64,000 bases of DNA, taken from the NCBI GenBank assembly GCA_903927185.1, contig CAIYLW010000084.1, forward strand, positions 62,001-126,000, read 5' to 3'. The stretch is from an uncultured Bacteroidota bacterium. Its GTDB lineage: Bacteria; Bacteroidota; Bacteroidia; Chitinophagales; Chitinophagaceae. Shown piece by piece: positions 37,307 through 45,993 of the stretch (position 1 is its first letter; the number at the start of each line of letters is the position of its first letter). The position numbers and the translations under genes are program-made. Under the pieces are notes generated by a model. It was not told where the DNA came from and ran no database searches. It saw only the letters and a list, made by a program, of their open reading frames with translations.

Positions 37307-38251
37307 ATGTTTCCAAAATGGCTTAAGAAGACCCTATATTTCTTTGTTAGTCTATTTATTCTCTTGAATATTATGGCATCTTTTCATGCCTATAAGTTCA
37401 CTCATTTTTATGCTGGAATTCCCCCTGCTAAAAAGCCCGATCAGATGAGCATTTTAGAAAAAACTGATGCTATATTTATAGGTGTAAAATATTCGAAAAG
37501 TAAAGTAGTAGATTCATTTCAAGTAAAACACGAAACCATCACTATTAAAACCCTCGATAGTGTTAAACTGGAAAGTTGGTATGCTAAAGCTGATAGTAAT
37601 GCAAAGGGTACAATACTATTATTTCATGGACATGGAAGTAGTAAAAGTGGTATGATCAAGGAAGCCACAGCTTTTCATGAAATGGGATGGAATGTATTCA
37701 TGACCGATTTCAGGGCACATGGAAATAGTGAAGGTGAAGTTTGTACGGTAGGTTTTGATGAAGCGAAAGATGTAAAAGCAGCTTATGAATATATAAAAAT
37801 TGGGGGAGAAAAAAATATAGTGCTTTGGGGAATTTCTCTTGGAGCATCAACTATTTTATCTGCCGTAAATCAGTTTAATATCAAACCCAATAAAATTATT
37901 TTGGAAATGCCTTTTGGTACTTTAGAGGATGCTGTAAAAGGGCGCTTAAGAACCATGCATATTCCAGAAAATCCATTCAGTGTATTACTTACTTTTTGGG
38001 GAGGAGTTGAACAAGGTAATTGGGCATTTAATTTTCGTCCACAAAATTTTGCTTCAAAAGTAAATTGCCCTGTCTTATTACAGTGGGGTTTGCATGATTT
38101 ACGTGTAACTGAAACCGAAACAAATACAATCTATAAAAATTTAGCTAGTCATAATAAATTCATCATGATTTATGCTCAAAGTGGGCATCAGAGCCTCTGC
38201 AAAAATGAGCCAACTAAATGGTTAAGCACGGTTAGTGGGTTTCTTAATTAA
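37307..38251 (+). CDS. Membrane-anchored alpha/beta hydrolase
   Basis: A 314-residue protein with an N-terminal membrane anchor (KKTLYFFVSLFILLNIMASF). The alpha/beta hydrolase fold begins near residue 100: LLFHGHGSSKSGM (oxyanion region), the nucleophile elbow WGISLGAS (serine near 186), the likely acid in WGLHDLRVTETE and the histidine in SGHQSL. It resembles BAAT/dienelactone-hydrolase-like esterases acting on small acyl substrates; no substrate is suggested. It lies immediately after serS and converges with the L,D-transpeptidase gene (3-base gap). Confidence 0.85.
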   Translation: MFPKWLKKTLYFFVSLFILLNIMASFHAYKFTHFYAGIPPAKKPDQMSILEKTDAIFIGVKYSKSKVVDSFQVKHETITIKTLDSVKLESWYAKADSNAKGTILLFHGHGSSKSGMIKEATAFHEMGWNVFMTDFRAHGNSEGEVCTVGFDEAKDVKAAYEYIKIGGEKNIVLWGISLGASTILSAVNQFNIKPNKIILEMPFGTLEDAVKGRLRTMHIPENPFSVLLTFWGGVEQGNWAFNFRPQNFASKVNCPVLLQWGLHDLRVTETETNTIYKNLASHNKFIMIYAQSGHQSLCKNEPTKWLSTVSGFLN

Positions 38252-38254
38252 AAT

Positions 38255-38797
38255 CTAACGCTCAATAATTACGGTTGTTCCAATTGGTAAAATATCAAAT
38301 AACTCCTGGATATAATTATTCTTGGTGCTAATACAACCTTCCGTCCAGTTTTGATATTGATCTATTGCATAATCTTCATGAGGCCAGACTCCATGAATGC
38401 CTATTTCACCGCCGATTTTAGCATTGGCAGGAATAATACCCTCAGCTTTTCTGGCATTGAATTTTTCAATACTCTCAGCATTTGGATAATCGATAGAAAT
38501 AAATCGATTCCATTTTTCGTGCTTTCTTTTGGCAACAATATGAAAAGTGCCTTCAGGGGTTTTACGATCGCCCTGCATCATTTTATCGCCCAGGTCCTTA
38601 CTTCCAAAAACAACAGGATAACTTGAGATCCATTGTCCTGAAGCATCAATTAATGTGAGTGAATATTTACTCTTACTGATAACTACCGTAAAACTGTTTT
38701 TATCAGGTTTTTTTAACTCAAAGCGATAAGGAATTCTAAAAGAAGTATTCATTGCCAGAATGCCCAAAAGCATGAGGTATAATGAGTACTTTTTCAT
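38255..38797 (-). CDS. L,D-transpeptidase (YkuD) family protein
   Basis: A 180-residue exported protein with an N-terminal hydrophobic signal (LYLMLLGILAMNTSF). YkuD signatures are visible: DRKTPEGTFHIV, then GGEIGIHGVW, and the catalytic cysteine motif NWTEGCISTKN near residues 150-160. The enzyme forms or cleaves L,D-linkages in peptidoglycan or attaches proteins to it. The variant TEGC in place of the common SHGC is known from some YkuD relatives. The gene is monocistronic. Confidence 0.88.
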   Translation of the reverse strand: MKKYSLYLMLLGILAMNTSFRIPYRFELKKPDKNSFTVVISKSKYSLTLIDASGQWISSYPVVFGSKDLGDKMMQGDRKTPEGTFHIVAKRKHEKWNRFISIDYPNAESIEKFNARKAEGIIPANAKIGGEIGIHGVWPHEDYAIDQYQNWTEGCISTKNNYIQELFDILPIGTTVIIER

Positions 38798-38880
38798 AAA
38801 GGGGGTTTAAAATTAAATGCAACATAAAGTAAAAGATTGTTTTTGAATATTAAATACAAAATTTTATACATTTTATAACC

Positions 38881-38906
38881 AAAACGCCCCTTAGAAAAGG
38901 GGCGTT
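38881..38906 (-). terminator. Terminator of the ECF sigma operon
   Basis: A 10-bp perfect GC-rich stem (38883-38892 with 38897-38906) with a 4-base loop is followed on the minus strand by TTTT. The U tract is short, so the signal is moderate. Confidence 0.6.
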
Positions 38907-38936
38907 ATAACATGAGAAACTATTGATAACGAGTTA

Positions 38937-39824
38937 TTACCATCTGCTGAAGCGGATACCTACTGTATAAGGATACTGTTCTACCCTTGTGATGTCTTTT
39001 TGTAATTTATTGATGCTGTATGAGCCATATAATCGAATGGGGCCTAAACCAATTTCTCCAATTGTAGCTAATCTCCAAGGCTCAAAACTAAAGTCTCCAT
39101 TTACTTTTTGTTTCCCACGTTCCGCACTAATTTGTTTATTAAGGCTAGCTATTAAATACCCAGCACTCATACCTAAACTGAAATTAAATCCATTTCTATG
39201 ATCCGGGGTCGTATTAAAATTAATCATGAAGGGCACGGTTAAATAACCGATATACAATTTGTTTTTTGAAAATGAAATGCTATCGTTGTAAACATATGCG
39301 ATAGGATCTTTTCGGTAGCTTAATCTGCTGTCGTATCGAAAATTATACATTTCATACCCTAAACCATATTTTAAATTCACTACATGCTTATAAACATTTA
39401 GTTTTTGCATGAAGAGCCAAATATTTACGTTACTTGATTTGCCAGTATTCAACTGATAACTATTCTGATTTACTTTGCCATCTTGCGGGTTATAAGTTTG
39501 GGGACCAAAACTTTTGAAATATGGCCCAGCTTGCGCATAGGTATAATTTGTTTCATCACGGAAATTGGCAAATCCCAAATCCATGATCCACCAATTGGTA
39601 CTTATGTTAGATTTTTTGCGTGGTCGACGTTCAATTTTTACATCTACTGTTTTATCCCAATCATGCCAGATACTTGTTTGTGTTTCTGAGGAACCTTTAT
39701 TCTTTTTAATAATCACAAAATTTCCTACCTTAACGGTATCAGTATTGTAAGTTGAGCTATCTATTTGTGCGAAGCTTATCGTGGTAACCATTGCGGTTAC
39801 AAATAAAATTATAAGTCTTTTCAT
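38937..39824 (-). CDS. Outer-membrane beta-barrel protein of sigma-factor operon
   Basis: A 295-residue exported protein with signal peptide MKRLIILFVTAMVTTISFA. A polar linker (about 20-90, with RRPRKKSN) precedes a beta barrel with alternating aromatic residues, for example YGLGYEMYNFRYDSRLSY and LGMSAGYLIASLN. It ends in YTVGIRFSRW, an aromatic C-terminus typical of BAM substrates. It is the last gene of an ECF sigma/anti-sigma operon, so it is probably a target or sensor of that pathway; function is unknown. Confidence 0.75.
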   Translation of the reverse strand: MKRLIILFVTAMVTTISFAQIDSSTYNTDTVKVGNFVIIKKNKGSSETQTSIWHDWDKTVDVKIERRPRKKSNISTNWWIMDLGFANFRDETNYTYAQAGPYFKSFGPQTYNPQDGKVNQNSYQLNTGKSSNVNIWLFMQKLNVYKHVVNLKYGLGYEMYNFRYDSRLSYRKDPIAYVYNDSISFSKNKLYIGYLTVPFMINFNTTPDHRNGFNFSLGMSAGYLIASLNKQISAERGKQKVNGDFSFEPWRLATIGEIGLGPIRLYGSYSINKLQKDITRVEQYPYTVGIRFSRW

Positions 39825-39836
39825 AGTATTTGTTTT

Positions 39837-40910
39837 TTATTCTAATGAGTGGCTATTGGATATTTCGATTTTTTCTTCCTCGTTTTTATTTTTTCCTTTC
39901 AATAGGCTAGAAGCTTTACGTAAAAAACCACGTAATTTATCTTTATTAATTTCAACCGATCCTACATATAAACTCTTTCTTTCATCATCTGTATCTAATT
40001 CTTTGTAAACGGCTGTATTAGCATAGTTAGGGTTGACCGAGTCTTCTAAACGATTATTATTGAGTGTTAAGAGGCTCGCATGATTGTTTGATTCAACACT
40101 AATGACAGGGGTGTAATTTGAGGCATGGGAATTAGATGAGTTTAAGGCAATGGTTTCCTGTGCTTCAATATGTTTTGTATTCTCTTTATTAGCAACTAAG
40201 GGATCTATAATAACAGCTAAGTCAAGATTATTTTTTTCCTTTATTATGTTTTCCGATTTAGTAGTTACCAGGTTTTTGCTTTTAGCAAACTGAGTTTGAT
40301 CATTAATTTTATTTTGTAACAAATTGGATTGTTCAGTCAGAGACTTATTAAGCTTATTTGGAATTGTATTATTAGTCTTAACCACTGATGAAGTGGAAGG
40401 GCGATTAAGAGGAACAAATATTCCTATTATTGCCATTATTCCTATTATCGCAGCAGCTGCTGCGAGTTTCCACCATTGCATAACAATAATAGGTTTCTTG
40501 TGTTCTTCTTTTCTATATAAAGTTTCTTTATCGGGGAAAACAATATTTTCAAACGGTAGTTTTGTTTGTTTAATTGTTTCAAACAGATCTTGATTTGACG
40601 GATGAGCTGAAACAAAATGCAAAGTTTCTGCTTTTTCTTGTTCTGTTAATTCATTGTCAATAAAAAGCAAAAACTTTTCTTCACAATTGATCCTATTGAT
40701 ATGTTCCGATGTTGTTCTTAGTAGTGATGACTTGTTCTCGAAATGGAAGGCTTCTTCTGGTAATTTGGTTTGGTGAAGCATCTTTAATTCATCAGCCAAA
40801 TCCTTATTCTCTGCTGTAAAAAAGTCAACCGCTTGCATTTCTGTAGCAGACAGTTCCCCGTCTACATAAAGCAGAAAATAATTTTCGTAATTTAATCGGT
40901 TGATGTTCAT
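39837..40910 (-). CDS. Putative membrane anti-sigma factor with duplicated N-terminal unit
   Basis: A 357-residue protein with one transmembrane helix (about 146-168, WWKLAAAAAIIGIMAIIGIF). The cytoplasmic N-terminus contains two similar units: residues 3-65 and 71-133 share INR(L/I)N, FLL(Y/F)(V/I)D, QTKLP and a final (L/Y)R. The extracytoplasmic part (about 170-300) is Asn/Thr/Lys-rich and low in complexity. It directly follows an ECF sigma factor gene (21-base gap), so an anti-sigma role is likely; classic HxxxCxxC zinc ligands are absent. Confidence 0.7.
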   Translation of the reverse strand: MNINRLNYENYFLLYVDGELSATEMQAVDFFTAENKDLADELKMLHQTKLPEEAFHFENKSSLLRTTSEHINRINCEEKFLLFIDNELTEQEKAETLHFVSAHPSNQDLFETIKQTKLPFENIVFPDKETLYRKEEHKKPIIVMQWWKLAAAAAIIGIMAIIGIFVPLNRPSTSSVVKTNNTIPNKLNKSLTEQSNLLQNKINDQTQFAKSKNLVTTKSENIIKEKNNLDLAVIIDPLVANKENTKHIEAQETIALNSSNSHASNYTPVISVESNNHASLLTLNNNRLEDSVNPNYANTAVYKELDTDDERKSLYVGSVEINKDKLRGFLRKASSLLKGKNKNEEEKIEISNSHSLE

Positions 40911-40931
40911 ATTTCGAAATTTATCGAATCT

Positions 40932-41417
40932 TTATCTTACGTTTTCTGGACTCACTAAGTAATTGCGTAATGCTAAACGTGCACGATGCAAATACACTTT
41001 AACCTGACTCTCTGTTAAATCCATAATTTGTCCAATCTCTTCATAATTATATCCTTCATAATCTTTCAACATCACCAAACTTTTCTGAGTCTCATTTAAT
41101 CTATTCAATGCCTGCATCAACGTTTTTTTCATATTCGAATGTTGCTGATCTTGTGAGCGACCATCTTCATAAAAGTCTTCCTTTAATTGAATTCTTTTTG
41201 ATTTTCTTATATGATCGATCATCTGATTATAGGCTACAGTAAATAGGAATGATTTTGATTTGGATGTTTCTACCGAATCCCTATTACGCCACATTTTTTC
41301 GAATGCCGATTGCACAATGTCCCTTGCGTCTTCCTCGTGTCGGAGGTTTTTTACAATAAACCGATATACGTTATCGGCGTATTGATTAACACATTGATTG
41401 TATTCATTCTCGGTCAT
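40932..41417 (-). CDS. ECF RNA polymerase sigma factor
   Basis: A 161-residue sigma-70-family ECF factor. Region 2 is visible as NVYRFIVKNLRHEEDARDIVQ and VAYNQMIDHIRKSKR; region 4 as LNETQKSLVMLKDYEGYNYEEIGQIMDLTESQVKVYLHRARLALRNYL (positions about 107-154). It directs transcription of an envelope or surface function controlled by the adjacent membrane protein. An inverted repeat TTTGTT-GT-AACAAA lies upstream (about 41476-41489). Confidence 0.92.
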   Translation of the reverse strand: MTENEYNQCVNQYADNVYRFIVKNLRHEEDARDIVQSAFEKMWRNRDSVETSKSKSFLFTVAYNQMIDHIRKSKRIQLKEDFYEDGRSQDQQHSNMKKTLMQALNRLNETQKSLVMLKDYEGYNYEEIGQIMDLTESQVKVYLHRARLALRNYLVSPENVR

Positions 41418-41563
41418 AAGCAGCTGATCTGTGATGATTTGTTGGCCTTTGGATATAATACGGGCTTATCGCTTTTTTGTTACAACAAAGGAAAAAAATA
41501 TGTTTGACGATCATTCGCCGTTCAGATAATAATTGATGAGATTACCAAAAAGCTAAGTCTATT

Positions 41564-42004
41564 TTATTGAATTTTGAACAGATAAACAATAATGGCGGAG
41601 ACAATCAAAAATAAGACCCAGGAGGTAGTAAAATATATATTGGCACTTTTAGCAATTCTTTCTTGTTGTTCTGGCAACAGACTTATAAATGTTTTGAGGG
41701 TAGACTGAATGGTGTTTTTGTCGCCATAAATGGTAAAAGCTAAGAGATAAATGATAGAAAGAAGTACAATAATGATGGCTCTTCCTGCTAAAACGTAGTA
41801 ATGTAATTCAGAAAGTGTATCATACACCACATCTGATTGATTGTGGAGTTTGAAATATATAAAATACGATCCAATTAATGTTAAAATGTTGCAGATCCAG
41901 GCGATGCCAATTCTGTGAACGCTTCCGGAGCCAACTTCTCTAGTCCTATGTTGAATTCTTAGATTGTAATAATCTAAACAGATAAGGGCTTTAAAAATAT
42001 TCAT
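41564..42004 (-). CDS. Small membrane protein of unknown function
   Basis: A 146-residue protein with three predicted transmembrane helices: about 35-52 (WICNILTLIGSYFIYF), 70-92 (AGRAIIIVLLSIIYLLAF) and 123-143 (TTSWVLFLIVSAIIVYLF). A basic N-terminal segment and a helical loop (about 95-122, LLPEQQERIAKSANIY) face the cytoplasm. I do not recognise the family. It is monocistronic between the sigma operon and mqnC. Confidence 0.6.
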   Translation of the reverse strand: MNIFKALICLDYYNLRIQHRTREVGSGSVHRIGIAWICNILTLIGSYFIYFKLHNQSDVVYDTLSELHYYVLAGRAIIIVLLSIIYLLAFTIYGDKNTIQSTLKTFISLLPEQQERIAKSANIYFTTSWVLFLIVSAIIVYLFKIQ

Positions 42005-42085
42005 GGAATTCTTTCAATTGCTAAGTAACCTTAACTTTCTAAAACGTAATATAACAAAATAATGTTGTGTATCAATAAAATGTAA

Positions 42086-42113
42086 AAGAAAAGGCCTCAA
42101 TTAAGAGGCCTTT
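42086..42113 (-). terminator. Terminator of mqnC
   Basis: A 9-bp perfect stem (42090-42098 with 42105-42113) with a 6-base loop is followed on the minus strand by TTTTCTTTTA. Confidence 0.8.
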
Positions 42114-42122
42114 AGGGAAAGA

Positions 42123-43247
42123 TTAATAGTTAATGGTTTGTTCCTGTATTGATTCAGGAATTTCGCGCCATTCATATTGTTGGTTACGAAGCTGTGGTTC
42201 AAATCCGGCTTCCTTGATAGCCTCCTGGATAGTTAGGTAGGTAAATCGATGTGGAGCACCTGCTGCACTCACTACGTTTTCTTCAATCATAATGCTTCCA
42301 AAATCGTTTGCCCCTGCGTGTAAACAAATTTGTGCAGTTTGTTTACCTACTGTAAGCCAACTTGCCTGAATATTCTTGATATTAGGTAACATAATCCTAC
42401 TCATCGCAATCATGCGGATATATTCGTCGGGAGTAATTAAATTATGAACCCCTCTTATTCTTGCCAATAAAGTATCTGCGTCCTGAAATGTCCAAGGAAT
42501 AAATGCTAAGAATCCTTTAGCATCAGCAGGTTTTTTGCTTTGGGTGTCTCTAATTTTTACAAGGTGAATAAATCTTTCTTCTATCGTTTCTACATGACCA
42601 AACATCATAGTAGCGCTGGTAGTGATACGAAGGTTATGTGCTTGATGCATAACTTCAAGCCATTCATCCGCGCCACATTTACCTTTCGATATAAGTCTGC
42701 GTACACGATCAATCAATATTTCTGCACCAGCACCTGGTAAAGAATCCATGCCTGATTCTTTTAAAGCTTTTAAGGTATCGTAGTGACTCATTTTTGCCAG
42801 TTTGCTGATATGTGCAACTTCTGGTGGTCCGAGTGTGTGTAATTTTAAATTTGGATATTCTTGTTTGATTGACCGGAAGATATTGGTATAAAAGTCCAAT
42901 CCTAGTTCGGGATGATGTCCTCCTTGAAGTAACAATTGATCGCCACCATATTTCAGGGTCTCTTCAATCTTTATACGATAAGTAGGCATATCAGTGATAT
43001 AGGCATCTACATGTCCGGGTATTCTATAAAAATTGCAAAATTTACAATTCGCGATACAAACGTTGGTTGTATTTACATTACGATCGATTTGCCAGGATAC
43101 TTTGCCATGAGGAACTTGTAGCTTTCTCAACTCATCAGCTACGTTCATTAATTCAGTTAAAGGAGCATGTTCAAATAAAAACATACCTTCTTCCACTGTT
43201 AAAAAATCGAAGGCCAATGCTTTTTTGTATAGTTCTGATAATTGCAT
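42123..43247 (-). CDS. mqnC: Cyclic dehypoxanthinyl futalosine synthase (menaquinone synthesis)
   Basis: A 374-residue radical-SAM enzyme of the CofH/MqnC/MqnE group. The cluster motif CIANCKFC (C64, C68, C71) is followed by LLLQGGHHPELGLDFY, SGMDSLPGAGAEIL and VRRLISKGKCGADEWLEVMH. The last segment matches MqnC better than MqnE. MqnC cyclises dehypoxanthine futalosine in the futalosine route to menaquinone, the quinone that feeds electrons to the respiratory chain, including cbb3 indirectly. No other mqn gene is in the window. Confidence 0.85.
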   Translation of the reverse strand: MQLSELYKKALAFDFLTVEEGMFLFEHAPLTELMNVADELRKLQVPHGKVSWQIDRNVNTTNVCIANCKFCNFYRIPGHVDAYITDMPTYRIKIEETLKYGGDQLLLQGGHHPELGLDFYTNIFRSIKQEYPNLKLHTLGPPEVAHISKLAKMSHYDTLKALKESGMDSLPGAGAEILIDRVRRLISKGKCGADEWLEVMHQAHNLRITTSATMMFGHVETIEERFIHLVKIRDTQSKKPADAKGFLAFIPWTFQDADTLLARIRGVHNLITPDEYIRMIAMSRIMLPNIKNIQASWLTVGKQTAQICLHAGANDFGSIMIEENVVSAAGAPHRFTYLTIQEAIKEAGFEPQLRNQQYEWREIPESIQEQTINY

Positions 43248-43380
43248 CTTTTTTAAAATTTAACTATCGCAAAGTTAGGACTAACATACCTAACCAGCCC
43301 ATTTTTACTCTTGATAAAGGATATTTAAGTTTCCATAAATGGTAAATAAGTAATATTTATTTTTTTGTATATTCAATAAT

Positions 43381-44580
43381 ATGAAAAAGGGTTACTTGTT
43401 CATATTGTCCATTATCTTATTGTACAATATGAATCTTCATGCCCAAGAAGAATTTGTACCTGCACCTGCAAAGCTTCTTACTCGATTTCCTTTTCTATTG
43501 TTAAATGGAGGAATCGTAGTATTGAAAGCAAGGGTAGACAACTCTACCGATTCCTTAAATTTTATACTTGATACGGGTAGTGGGGGTATTTCATTAGATT
43601 CTACAACGGTTGCTGAAATAGGCTTTCCAGTTTCTAAGAGTAATAAGACTCTTCGTGGAATTGCAGGGTCAAGGTTGGTAGATTTTGTCTATGATCATAC
43701 ACTTCATTTGCAGGGGTTAGATGTTCAGCACCTTGATTTTCATATCAACAATTATGATTTATTGTCAAGCGTATATGGAGTAAAAATTGATGGAGTAATT
43801 GGTTATAGTTTTTTGAGACGGTATATTATAAAAGTGAATTATGATGATATGATTATTGAAGTGTATTCGCCAGGTGTGATCAAATATCCTAGAGGAGGTT
43901 ATTTGATACATCCTGATTTTTCCAATTTACCTTTAATTACGGGAGTACTAAAAGATACTAGAGATATAACAGAGCGATTTATTTTCGATACCGGGGCAGG
44001 CTTATGTTTTCTGATGTCAAAAGATTTTGTAGAAGATAGTTCGATTATAAATAAAAGCAGCCCGCATTATACAACACAAGCAGAAGGGTTGGGGGGAAAA
44101 AAAGTAATGGAGTTGACCGTTTTAAAAGAGGTGAGAATTGGTCCATACAAATTTAAACAAGTGCCCACCCATATTTTTGAAGATGAGTTTAATGTAACAT
44201 CCTATCCACTCTTAGGTGGGTTAATTGGCAATGATTTGCTACGTAGATTTAATCTGATTCTCAATTATCCGGAACAAAGTATTTACATTAAACCTAATTC
44301 ACATTCATTTGAAAATTTTGATTATGCTTATACTGGCTTGGGTATTTATCAGGTTGATTCTGAAATCAAAATCATTGATATTATTCCCGGTTCTCCTGCT
44401 GATATAGCTGGCTTTCAAACAGGTGATGTGATCTTTTCTATAGAAAATAATTATTCCAAAAATATTCAATCTTATAAAAACCTATTTCAGAATAATTTTG
44501 GAAAAGTAAGGGTAGTAATTATTAGAAATAAAGAACCTATGATACTTAATATGCGAGTAAAAGATATTAGGAAAAAGTGA
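43381..44580 (+). CDS. Exported retropepsin-like aspartyl protease with PDZ domain
   Basis: A 399-residue exported protein with an N-terminal signal (YLFILSIILLYNMNLHA). Two aspartyl protease half-sites are visible: FILDTGSGG (61-69) and FIFDTGAG (about 201-208), with a GVIGYSFL flap-like motif and LLGGLIGNDLL. A C-terminal PDZ domain (about 315-390, GLGIYQVDSEIKIIDIIPGS, then ADIAGFQTGDVI) could bind substrates. The function of these Bacteroidota proteins is not established. It is divergent from mqnC and 65 bases upstream of the M16 gene. Confidence 0.85.
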   Translation: MKKGYLFILSIILLYNMNLHAQEEFVPAPAKLLTRFPFLLLNGGIVVLKARVDNSTDSLNFILDTGSGGISLDSTTVAEIGFPVSKSNKTLRGIAGSRLVDFVYDHTLHLQGLDVQHLDFHINNYDLLSSVYGVKIDGVIGYSFLRRYIIKVNYDDMIIEVYSPGVIKYPRGGYLIHPDFSNLPLITGVLKDTRDITERFIFDTGAGLCFLMSKDFVEDSSIINKSSPHYTTQAEGLGGKKVMELTVLKEVRIGPYKFKQVPTHIFEDEFNVTSYPLLGGLIGNDLLRRFNLILNYPEQSIYIKPNSHSFENFDYAYTGLGIYQVDSEIKIIDIIPGSPADIAGFQTGDVIFSIENNYSKNIQSYKNLFQNNFGKVRVVIIRNKEPMILNMRVKDIRKK

Positions 44581-44645
44581 CAATTGTGAATTCTTATTAC
44601 TAAAATAGCAAGCATTGCTTATTTTGCAGGCTCGTTTTAAATACT

Positions 44646-45881
44646 ATGATAACATATCAACGTTTTGTTTTAGATAATGGATTGAAATTAATTGTACATG
44701 AAGACAATTCAACTCCCATGGCTGTTGTGAATGTTTTGTACGATGTAGGTGCGCGTGACGAAAATCCAGAACAAACAGGTTTTGCTCATTTGTTCGAACA
44801 CTTAATGTTTGGGGGAAGTGTAAATATTCCGGATTATGATGCCCCTTTGCAGGTTGCTGGAGGCGAAAACAATGCCTATACCACTAATGATCTAACCAAT
44901 TATTATTGTCAGGTGCCAGTTCAGAATTTAGAAACTGCTTTTTGGTTGGAAAGTGATAGGATGTTAAGCTTGGCATTTAGTGAGAAAAGTTTATCAGTAC
45001 AGCGTAAAGTGGTTTGCGAAGAATTTAAGGAACACTATATCAATAAACCTTATGGCGATCTTTGGCATAAAATGCGTGAACTAGCATTCTCTGTGCATCC
45101 TTATCGTTGGATGACCATAGGAAAAGAGTTGAAGCATGTGGAAGATGCAAAGATTGAAGATGTTAAACAGTTTTTTAAAAAACACTATTGTCCTGCAAAC
45201 GCCATATTGGTAGTGGCAGGTCCGATGCCAGCTGCAGAAGTGAAAGCCTTAGCAGATAAATGGTTTGGCCCGATTGATAGCGGTGAGAAATACCATCGTC
45301 TGTTACCTATAGAACCAGTTCAAAAAGAAGCACATCGTTTAGAAATAAGAGCAAATGTTCCTGTTAACGCATTTGTGAAAACATGGCATATGGCTGGAAG
45401 GTTAGATGATGGCTATTATATTGCGGATCTGCTAACCGAAATTTTGGGTGGTGGAGGTTCTTCTCGATTATTTCAATCTTTGGTTAAAGAGCAGCAATTA
45501 TTTTCGGGTATTGATTGCTATCATTATGGTAGCGTTGATCCCGGCTTATTTACTATTGAAGGTAAATTAGTACAAGGTGTTGATATGGCTAAGGCTGAGG
45601 CCGCAGTTATGGAGCAAATCGATATTATTCGTAAAGAATTGGTTTCTTCACAAGAATTACAAAAAGTAAAAAACAAAACAGAAAGCGTCATGGCTTTTGA
45701 AGATATGGGTATTAGCAGTAGGGCTAGTAGTTTGGCTTTTTATGAATTATTAGGAGATGCTAATTTGATGAACACTGAATTAGAAAAATATTATGCAGTA
45801 ACTGAAGAAGAAATTCGAAAATATAGCAATGATCTATTTGCCGAAACTAATAGTAATACGATTTGGTACTTGAGTAAGTAA
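44646..45881 (+). CDS. M16 zinc peptidase, catalytic subunit type
   Basis: A 411-residue cytoplasmic (no signal peptide) M16 peptidase. The inverted zinc motif HLFEH is at 48-52 (FAHLFEHLMFGGS), with the downstream glutamate region VVCEEFKEHYINKPYG. M16B enzymes usually pair with a non-catalytic partner carrying the Arg/Tyr substrate residues. A candidate partner is encoded at 54710-55993, 9 kb away and on the opposite strand. The role is likely degradation of short peptides or processing. Confidence 0.93.
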   Translation: MITYQRFVLDNGLKLIVHEDNSTPMAVVNVLYDVGARDENPEQTGFAHLFEHLMFGGSVNIPDYDAPLQVAGGENNAYTTNDLTNYYCQVPVQNLETAFWLESDRMLSLAFSEKSLSVQRKVVCEEFKEHYINKPYGDLWHKMRELAFSVHPYRWMTIGKELKHVEDAKIEDVKQFFKKHYCPANAILVVAGPMPAAEVKALADKWFGPIDSGEKYHRLLPIEPVQKEAHRLEIRANVPVNAFVKTWHMAGRLDDGYYIADLLTEILGGGGSSRLFQSLVKEQQLFSGIDCYHYGSVDPGLFTIEGKLVQGVDMAKAEAAVMEQIDIIRKELVSSQELQKVKNKTESVMAFEDMGISSRASSLAFYELLGDANLMNTELEKYYAVTEEEIRKYSNDLFAETNSNTIWYLSK

Positions 45882-45918
45882 AAATCAAAATTCAAAAATC
45901 AAAATAAATAGGTAGCGT

Positions 45919-45979
45919 AAATTCAAAAGTCAAAAAATAAGACAATATATTCTGTTCTTATTTTTTGACTTTTGAATTT
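45919..45979. repeat. 24-bp perfect inverted repeat between convergent genes
   Basis: The 24 bases at 45919-45942 are exactly complementary to 45956-45979, with a 13-base loop. The arm contains ATTCAAAAGTC; related ATTCAAAA units recur at 45890-45905 and 45982-45992. It may act as a bidirectional terminator of the M16 and gcvT genes and resembles AT-rich repeats common between Bacteroidota genes. Confidence 0.7.
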
Positions 45980-45993
45980 TTACTTTTGAATTC

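Noticed and set aside
42123..43247. Assignment as aminodeoxyfutalosine synthase (MqnE)
   Set aside because: The DSLPGAGAEIL and CGADEWLEVMH segments fit MqnC better; a phylogenetic placement would decide.
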